Part shown: one piece after another, positions 58,079 to 64,000 of the stretch
Numbering within the stretch: position 1 is the stretch's first letter
How the letters are laid out: every line of letters starts with the position of its first letter
NCBI GenBank assembly: GCA_963971405.1
Contig: OZ020491.1
Span: 9,480,855-9,544,854, forward strand
Reading direction: 5' to 3'
DNA length: 64,000 bases
Origin: Psococerastis gibbosa
Lineage: Eukaryota; Arthropoda; Insecta; Psocodea; Psocidae
Position numbers and translations under genes: made by a program
The notes under the pieces: model-generated
Databases searched by the model: none
What the model saw: only the letters and a program-made list of their open reading frames with translations
Told to the model about the DNA's origin: nothing

Positions 58079-58594
58079 GGCGGCTATTCCACTTGTCAAT
58101 ATTCCGCTATTTATGCATCAATAATAAGTCTCTACCATATTATAACTTAATTTTTTTTTTCAAGTCACAGCCGGAGGCTGGTTAGCAGCAACATGTGACT
58201 TCGATGCCTCGAATTATACATGGTCGCTGGTTCTTGGGATGCCACTTGAGCCTATAATGCGGTGGTTTCCCCTTGCCTTCCGCATCCTATGCCGTTGACC
58301 GTCACCTGTTGCCAGGATCCAGTTCGTCCGCCTTTAGGGAGCTTTTCGTCTCCCATGGACAAGAGGGTGCCCATGCCCTACCCTAACTCTACGGACTTAG
58401 GCGGGGGGTCTTTGACCGAACCCCACTCGGTACCTGCCTGTGTTAGCCGTCATTGAATGTTGACGTTGCCCGCCCCTCACCGCGAGGAGGTATAGGTCAG
58501 GAGTTTGCTGAGGGTTTAACTTAATTTATAATAGAAAAATCTCATCAATTGTTGCTGCACAAATGACGGAATATTGACAAGTGGAATCGCCGCC
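58079..58594. mobile_element. PIF/Harbinger-like MITE split by a retro-insertion
   Basis: GGCGGCTATTCCACTTGTCA at the left pairs with TGACAAGTGGAATCGCCGCC at the right. The interior is interrupted at 58154-58516. Confidence 0.8.
58154..58516 (-). mobile_element. Retro-inserted sequence (363 bp) with 11-bp duplication
   Basis: TAACTTAATTT lies at 58143-58153 and 58517-58527. A T run at the left end is a poly-A tail on the minus strand, so the insert is minus-oriented. The body is GC-rich, contains GAAACCACCGCATTATAGGC on that strand and has no recognised gene. It may be a SINE or the 3' end of a LINE not otherwise present here. Confidence 0.75.
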
Positions 58595-58679
58595 TTAATA
58601 ATGGTGTTGTATGCCATATATTGGCGTTCGGATTATCAATGAAATCTCCAAAAAATAATGTTTTCATCAAAACTAAAAA

Positions 58680-58745
58680 CCTTGCTTTGGAAAACATCCT
58701 GTTCTGTTTTGTTACTCTATTTAGCACCTAAAATGTACCTGAGGG
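58680..58745 (-). repeat. GTCTGTCT-core repeat, short reverse fragment
   Basis: TTTGGAAAACATCCTGTTCTG and TTACTCTATTTAGCACC match about 605-660 in the reverse copy. Confidence 0.55.
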
Positions 58746-58811
58746 CCTACTATGCCGTTTGTTATTAACATATTCGTGGGGTTAAAAATGTAAACAAGTC
58801 AGATTTCCTTA

Positions 58812-59195
58812 GGTGCCCATTCCACCGACCGGCTAGGGCTATTTACAAAAACAGTGACGTGGTAGCAGACATTCAAGACATAGGCGGGGTTTCCACCGAC
58901 CTCGCATTGCAGAATTGACGGAAATGTTTATTTTCCTCTATGCCATAGTTAAAATTGATCAATGATCATACAGTAAAATCACAAACAAACAAACTAAAAT
59001 TAAAAAATGGCGTCCTGGGATATGTTAAGTACAAACATTTTAATAGATTTCTATAAAAAGAAAAATTCAAATTTCCGTCAATGTCATTTGCATTCTGCAA
59101 TGCGAGATCGATGGAAACGCCACCTAAGTCTTGAATGTCTGCTACCACGTCACCGTTTTTGTAAATAGCCCTAGCCGGTCGGTGGAATGGGCGCC
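58812..59195. mobile_element. Composite PIF/Harbinger-like MITE, second copy, TTA duplication
   Basis: The outer ends GGTGCCCATTCCACCGACCG and CGGTCGGTGGAATGGGCGCC are flanked by TTA at 58809-58811 and 59196-59198. The inner hairpin GGCGGGGTTTCCACCGACCT is at the same internal position as in 40896-41286. Confidence 0.9.
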
Positions 59196-59369
59196 TTACT
59201 AGAAGCCCTCCACAAGCTATGACGAGGGCTATCAGAGGGCGGCCGAAGAAAGAGTTCAAGGATTAACTGACGGAGGACGCAGGACCAAGAGAGCTGAAGA
59301 GGAAGGTGCAGGACCAAGAGAGCTGAAGGATGATATGCAGGGAGTTGCTGCCAACCAATTTAAACAACA

Positions 59370-59715
59370 CGGGGACACTCACACCTACAACACGAGGCAA
59401 CGGGGAGACCTTGTAAGGCCAGCGCCACGCACAGCCAAGTGTGAGCGACTGGATCCTATACTACAAGGTTTCGCCTACCTTAGAAAACTCCCGATTGAAC
59501 TGAGAGCGGCGAGAAATGCTTCTAACTTCCCTAAAATGCTTAGAAACCATCTCTTAGAGAAAGCTTTCTACACTGTCACTGAGGCACTAGCACAATGACA
59601 ATGACAGAACTACCTGATTTTGACCATACTCTGACGATTTTATCTTATACTTTACCTGTATTGTATAATTTAAAGGAAATATATATTGTATTGTATTGTA
59701 TTGTATTGTATCGTT
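59370..59715 (+). mobile_element. LINE 3' fragment identical to 43231-43510
   Basis: The first 280 bases match the 42.6-43.6 kb LINE exactly by reading, including the last 70 codons and stop. The tail is (ATTGT)n. It is preceded by a short tandem CAGGACCAAGAGAGCTGAAG duplication at about 59280-59330. Confidence 0.9.
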
Positions 59716-59814
59716 AACATTGTGACCTCAGAAGAAGAATGCCGATGGCTTGTTATGTCCATAGCTCTGGTGTGTTATTAATTTTACTGCTATTCTACTT
59801 GAATTAGACACTCC

Positions 59815-59820
59815 TTTATT
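59815..59820 (-). terminator. Polyadenylation signal of the unidentified minus-strand gene
   Basis: AATAAA on the minus strand, about 126 nt beyond the stop at 59946. Confidence 0.55.
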
Positions 59821-59945
59821 ATAAACCTACATTTTATAATTATTCTACAATACTTGAATAATAATGATACAAATAGAGTAGCACTAATTTCACATCGACA
59901 GATTGATCTCTTAATTGACACTTGATTCTAATATGCATTGTGCTT

Positions 59946-60086
59946 TTATCCACCTCTTTTAGGGTTATTGTTGATGCCATTGTTATGGTTAGTATTCTTG
60001 TTCTGCCCATTTTTAATATCTGGATTCACGTTTGGTTTATTTTCTTTATCTGTGCTATGCATAGGGTCCTCCCAGTCGTCACAAGC
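59946..60086 (-). CDS. Last exon of an unidentified gene (46 codons plus stop)
   Basis: A strong acceptor (T8-CCTGCAG) precedes 47 codons ending in TAA at 59948-59946. The sequence begins Ala-Cys-Asp-Asp-Trp-Glu-Asp-Pro-Met-His-Ser and becomes Asn- and Lys-rich, ending Pro-Lys-Arg-Gly-Gly. It is in phase 0 with the donor end of 61191-61381, and an AATAAA follows. I do not recognise the protein. The acidic Trp-Glu-Asp-Pro segment looks like a conserved short motif. Confidence that it is an exon is good; function is unknown. Confidence 0.65.
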   Translation of the reverse strand, partial: ACDDWEDPMHSTDKENKPNVNPDIKNGQNKNTNHNNGINNNPKRGG

Positions 60087-60171
60087 CTGCAGGAAAAAAA
60101 ATTAATTGTGTGGTTCCAACCATATCCATATTGATTAAGGGAGCGTATGCAAAATAGTAAACAAGAAATAA

Positions 60172-60448
60172 CCGCTGATTTTTGACGAAATTAATTAATT
60201 TCTCGTTCCATAGCCACATAGTTATCTAAGTGTTTTCGAGGAAAATTTGCTTTTTCTCATCAGAAATATTTTTATTTCTGAAAACCCAGTAAAGGGCTTT
60301 AAACCGATTTTATACCATAGTTGTAAATCACTCGGGGAAATAGACCTGCTTTTTTAGAAAGCCTGAATTTGTTATGAACTGATCACTTTCATATCTTTGC
60401 GGCTGTGGAACGAGAAATTAATTAATTTCGTTAAAAATACACGGCCAA
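60172..60448. mobile_element. Hairpin element in the unidentified gene's intron
   Basis: GACGAAATTAATTAATTTCT then CGTTCCATAGCC at the left pairs with GGCTGTGGAACG then AGAAATTAATTAATTTCG at the right. The AATTAATTAATT core is itself palindromic. Confidence 0.65.
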
Positions 60449-60513
60449 CACAATATTTTGAAATCTATCCCATAAGGGGTAACCGGAACTTTTCACTAAC
60501 TAACTAAGAAGTT

Positions 60514-60792
60514 TTATATCGTTGGCCAATAGGCTTTAGTGACGGACATGTAGCATTTATCAAAGTGTAAAGAAACACTTCTTCGTTCTACTAACTCCTC
60601 AATCATAATTCTACTATCAATATTTCTGAAGAAATTTGGCCTTGTGAGGGTTTCCAACCGTCTCTTAGGGTGGTTCCCATGTTCTCGTGAAAAATCGTAG
60701 TAAGGAATGCTGCCCAGCACCGCCATACATTGGAAATAGCCTGTGCCGTTCATACTGAGACTTATCAAGCTATCGTGGGAGACACCCTTCAT
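60514..60792 (-). other. 92-codon open frame, not assigned
   Basis: Open on the minus strand inside the 60087-61190 intron. It has no recognised motif and no matching splice signals. It is listed because it is long for this AT-rich sequence. It could be a decayed mobile-element ORF. Confidence 0.2.
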
Positions 60793-61190
60793 AGTAATAA
60801 TGTCCTGAAGGACCTTTTATGGACCTAGGCCTATAGGTCCCTTTTCGAATGCCAACGACCCCATGGATTTCGGACATTATTTGTATTGTGTCCGTATGAA
60901 TTTTTTGCCATTGGCAAACTGGTATGTATCCTCGATGTCAACCTACTCCGGCTACAAGCGATAGCTGACAAGCTGAGACAAACTTACCATTGACGCAATG
61001 AAACAGGCGAAAGCATCACTTTACCAAGTACAGATACGAGTCGGGAGCCACCCTTAATCAAACATCCTGAAAAACATCCTGCCCAATAGACAATGGTCCA
61101 TCTAACGTCGAAAACTATCAATTTTTGAAGTTCCATCAAACCTTCTGCTGATTCTAACCTAAACCATTTTTTTTTAATCTTTCCGCCTAC

Positions 61191-61381
61191 CAATTTTCCA
61201 TGTTCTTCAAGGCACAGAGCCAAACTTCTGGACATTTTGCAAACGTTTTCATCGTCGCGCCCTCCTCCGTACTTCGGTGGCTTCCAGTCGTCCTCCAGTC
61301 TTTCGAAGCATTCCTCCACGGCACCTTGCAAGAAGTCCCGCATGTCTCTGTCCCGCAAATGTCTTGTCAGCTTAACCATCA
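61191..61381 (-). CDS. Internal exon of an unidentified gene (63 codons)
   Basis: The acceptor AGCAAGCAAGCAG and a GTAGGC donor at 61190 enclose 191 nt with good coding character and no stop. The encoded text includes Leu-Thr-Arg-His-Leu-Arg-Asp-Arg-Asp-Met-Arg, Trp-Lys-Pro-Pro-Lys-Tyr-Gly-Gly-Gly and Leu-Cys-Leu-Glu-Glu-His-Gly-Lys-Leu. It joins the 59946-60086 exon in phase 0. The leading TG needs a phase-1 exon before it, so at least one exon between here and 63411 was missed. The GTG/ATG near its start could instead begin a protein. No family was recognised. Confidence 0.55.
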
Positions 61382-61491
61382 CTGCTTGCTTGCTTAGTCG
61401 TCCGCTATCATCAAGCTATAACAACTCAACTAGTTCAAGAAGCAATAATTAATGCAAAAGTGTCTAACAAACTGTCAATGAATGGCTTTCA

Positions 61492-61705
61492 GGACATGTA
61501 GTTGTACAGACTTTCACCCGAAAGGTTGTTGGTTGGAGTCCCGCATTTGCTACATTTTCTGGCCATGCTTCGGAGAGCATGTAAAGTAGACAGTCCCGGG
61601 CCTTCCTAGTTCAGTCACTTGATTGTAAAAGAGGGTTTTATAGCCCTAACTCAGCTAGGTTGACTTAGTAATAGAGCAAAAAAGAAGTCATTATTTCTAT
61701 AGATT
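61492..61705 (+). mobile_element. SINE family A, forward copy
   Basis: CTTTCACCCGAAAGGTTGTT, the B-box-like GGTTGGAGTCC, GACAGTCCCGGGCCTTCC and TAGGTTGACTTAGTAATAGAG match the family. Confidence 0.8.
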
Positions 61706-61872
61706 AGAAGTGTTCTGAACTACCAGCACGACGTGTTGCGCCAATTATTATTATAAATACTTCATTCAATATGGCGCCCGCAGGCATAGTGCCTGGAGCA
61801 CCTGACAACGTAGGCCTTGTTATGACAACTGTTTGCATTAAAGAATGGTGCTGGTTTGATTCCCTTGATGAA

Positions 61873-62049
61873 GCAGTAGAATCGGGGATGATAGGTCGTG
61901 GTCGTTCTGAAAGCTGCTGTTACTGCTTAACCTCCGAGATACAATCTTAGAAGCATACGCAGTTCTACTGATGATGTCGACCTCTGATGTTGACAATACG
62001 TTTGGAAGCATTCAAAACGACCACGGCCTACCATACCGGATTCTACTGC
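61873..62049. mobile_element. Hairpin element with about 38-bp arms
   Basis: CAGTAGAATCGGGGATGATA then GGTCGTGGTCGTTCTGAA at the left pairs with TTCAAAACGACCACGGCC then TACCATACCGGATTCTACTG at the right. Confidence 0.7.
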
Positions 62050-62100
62050 TTTATCACGTAACTTCGGCTGTGAAAGCCTTTGTAATTATATTGTTTGACA
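62050..62100. repeat. Short repeat shared with 63350-63403
   Basis: Both sites carry GTGAAAGCCTTTGTAATTATATT preceded by GATTCTACTG and a TCACGTAACTTC- or TCACTTAACTCC-like segment. The second copy ends at the donor of the 63411-63729 exon. Confidence 0.65.
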
Positions 62101-62119
62101 TCCTGGCCATAGTTTTTGG

Positions 62120-62620
62120 ACAATTGTATGTTATCTTACAGCGATATTTAATATTTTTTTAACCTAAGTGTATACACTTCATAACGTTCATAACTTCGGT
62201 TTTTAACAATCCTATTTTTCTGCCCTACCTCGTGATCATGCTTTACATGTTTTCTAGTTATTATATCGTAGTCATCTTACCATGTTCAATTCTTGAAAAA
62301 CACAGTGTATCAAGCACTGAAAAAAATAGAAGAGTAATAACCAAAAATAAGATTTTAGGAGGCTAATGACATAAGGAATTAAACCATTGACTAAACACCA
62401 AAGTGTCTACCAAAATTTTAACTTGAGATTGAAGCGCATTAGTGATACAGTTGGCCATTTATTCAGTTACAATTTGAATCTTTATAATCTGCGTTTCGTG
62501 TACTTACTCTGTGATTCTCTGTAATAGTTAATAAATATTATTTTTATAAACGTGAACTAGATATGTTAAATCATCCATATTCTATAGCATTACTGTGCCT
62601 ATAGTTTTTGCTTTCCTATT
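62120..62620. other. No supported gene
   Basis: AT-rich; nothing recognised. Confidence 0.4.
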
Positions 62621-62624
62621 TGCG

Positions 62625-62815
62625 ACTTCGGTGGCAAGGTGGTAGCGTGCTTGTACTTGTGCGAGTATCTACGCACTTTGCGGTGGGAGACGTGTCGTAA
62701 CTCTACACAAGTACCTATCAGGTGACTTAGTGAGGCGATTTAAGCGGTTAATCGGATACATTCATTAATTTGTTTGTATGTGATTTAACCTTTTAAAAAA
62801 AATAAAAATAAAAAA
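62625..62815 (+). mobile_element. SINE family B, forward copy
   Basis: GGTGGTAGCGTGCTTGTACT, GGAGACGTGTCGTAACTC and ATCGGATACATTCATTAATTT precede an A-rich tail at 62793-62818. Confidence 0.8.
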
Positions 62816-62819
62816 AATG

Positions 62820-63085
62820 TATACGTTAGTATAAGAAAAGCCTTGTGATGGTCGAAATTTTCGATTTGGAAATTTCAATGGATTTACACGTTCTGAAGTC
62901 CCAGGAACCCAAAAAAAGGTTTTTTTTTTTACGAAATGTCGGTCTGTCTGTCTGTTCGCGAATATGTGAGCAAATTATTCGGTGGATTTTGATGAAATTT
63001 GGCATGTATAAGTAGGTTCACAAAAATCATACATTGGGACAGTTTTTTTCTTTGCGCTAACTCAATTTTGGAGGGTTTCAATGCA
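62820..63085 (+). repeat. GTCTGTCT-core repeat, left part
   Basis: GTGATGGTCGAAATTTTCGAT, GTCGGTCTGTCTGTCTGTTCG and CGGTGGATTTTGATGAAATT match 24118-24360. It directly abuts a SINE B copy. Confidence 0.75.
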
Positions 63086-63410
63086 TTGGTATAAAATAGT
63101 TACTTGTAACTTAAGCGTATTAAGTGATAACTTTTGTAGTAAATTCATAAACAAATAAAATGTATCGGATTTGGAGTGACTCACCTGACCTTGAACTATT
63201 CTCCCAAACTTTTGTTGTAGGATTTCCTTCCAATCGCGAATAATAAATTCTAAACAATCCACAATCAAGTTTGATCATCCCTATATGTGACACCTTTATA
63301 AATACTCTTACCTGATCATGACAGATCAGTAGAATCCGGCTTATAATCTCGGATTCTACTGATTCGTCACTTAACTCCGGTCGTGAAAGCCTTTGTAATT
63401 ATATTCTTAC

Positions 63411-63729
63411 CGGATCTATTCCCATTAACGCGGAATCATCCCATTGTGGCTCCTGAAATCCTTTGTTATCATTTTTATTGTTGTTGTTGTTGTTGTTATT
63501 ATTATTGTTGTTATTGCCTTGAAAAAGAGGTCTATATCCATTGTAGTTCTGTCCGTTCTGTCTATCGCGCTGAGCTTGCTGACCGACGCTGTGTGGCCTG
63601 TCTTTGCCCCTTAGCTTTCTGCGGGGCAGGTCTGACGGGGCTGCGCCTTCATCGAAGTCTGGGGGCCTGTCTCTGGTATTGAAGTTGTCATCTCGGGGGT
63701 TGTTTCTATCTTGAGATGGGAATCCCTGC
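63411..63729 (-). CDS. Exon of an unidentified gene, Asn-repeat region (106 codons)
   Basis: A TTTTCAG acceptor at 63730 and a GTAAGA donor at 63410 enclose 319 nt, open in one frame. The protein segment is polar and low in hydrophobics: Asp-Arg-Asn-Asn-Pro-Arg-Asp-Asp, Leu-Pro-Arg-Arg-Lys-Leu-Arg-Gly-Lys-Asp-Arg, then Pro-Leu-Phe-Gln-Gly, a 13-Asn run and Glu-Pro-Gln-Trp-Asp-Asp before Met-Gly-Ile-Asp-Pro. This suggests a disordered part of a cytoplasmic or RNA-associated protein, but nothing was recognised. The Asn run comes from an (AAT/AAC)n microsatellite. It is on the same strand as 61191-61381 and 59946-60086, and one gene is likely. Confidence 0.6.
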
Positions 63730-63929
63730 CTGAAAAGTATACGAGGGGACATTAGATAGAACCAGCAGTGTTGGAGAAGGACACTAACTTGCACCAGAAA
63801 AGTTGCACCAGACTGTTATTGTTATCTTGCAAAAGTGAGTTCAGTTTGTTTAAACTCCGCTATATGGCAGTAAACATTCTCATTCACAATTAGATGTCTT
63901 AAGTATGAAATTTATAGTTAACCTAATAA

Positions 63930-64000
63930 ATAAATATTGACTTTTTTGTTCTAATACTAAGCCAACCTAGAGGGGATTAGGGCTATAAACTCATCTCTTA
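63930..64000 (-). mobile_element. SINE family A, reverse copy cut by the window end
   Basis: AATAAATATTGACTTTTTTG, CTAATACTAAGCCAACCTAG and TTAGGGCTATAAACTC are the reverse of the 3' part of the family. Confidence 0.75.

Noticed and set aside
61200-61452. Two plus-strand frames with Ser/Pro-rich sequence
   Set aside because: Antisense to the 61191-61381 exon, which has better splice and coding signals.
63192-63260. Possible small exon on the minus strand ending at a GTGAGT donor near 63182
   Set aside because: In the phase required after the 63411-63729 exon it contains a stop. The acceptor choice is ambiguous.
63383-63682. 99-codon plus-strand frame rich in Cys and Tyr
   Set aside because: Antisense of the Asn-run exon. 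The composition comes from the (TTG/TTA)n microsatellite.

Overview
This is an AT-rich eukaryotic nuclear window with spliced genes, almost certainly from an insect. The one complete gene, parkin, reads through seven exons with canonical GT/AG junctions. Its protein resembles insect parkin throughout, including the Trp-Phe-Gly end. A seizure/ERG channel exon and dense non-LTR retrotransposons, tRNA-derived SINEs and MITEs fit the same assignment. A hemipteran-like, repeat-rich genome is possible, but this is inference. There is no bacterial operon, CRISPR array, rRNA gene or functional tRNA gene.

Layout. 1-16.2 kb: repeats only (degraded LINEs, SINEs, MITEs, a 92-bp tandem array). 16243-16352 (-): first coding exon of an ERG-type potassium channel (insect seizure); the next exon, for the PAS domain, was not seen to the left. 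16.4-47 kb: a long repeat-filled stretch holding two LINE copies with reverse-transcriptase remnants, many hAT-like and PIF/Harbinger-like MITEs, and a palindromic tRNA-derived SINE. It also holds a TATA-containing GC-rich promoter candidate at 38.2 kb (-) and a candidate 40-nt exon at 33.0 kb (-), which might be 5' parts of the channel gene. 47042-48193 (-): a three-exon Myb/SANT-like (MSANTD3-type) gene. 48589-54553 (+): the complete parkin gene, 469 residues, head-to-head with the former and separated by 395 bp. 54.6-59.7 kb: repeats. 59946-63729 (-): exons of an unidentified gene, including a clear last exon with stop and polyadenylation signal.

How the genes relate. Parkin is a RING-between-RING E3 ubiquitin ligase of mitochondrial quality control (Ubl, RING0, RING1, IBR, RING2). 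It shares a short divergent promoter region with the MSANTD3-like DNA-binding protein gene. The ERG exon and the unidentified gene show no functional link to parkin. Most other sequence is transposon-derived.

Points of most interest: a tandem duplication of the 3' end of parkin exon 6 with its splice donor, later invaded by a dimeric MITE; a His in place of the catalytic-triad Glu in parkin RING2; nested MITEs that moved as a unit; a hairpin SINE inside a LINE; and several insertions with readable target-site duplications.
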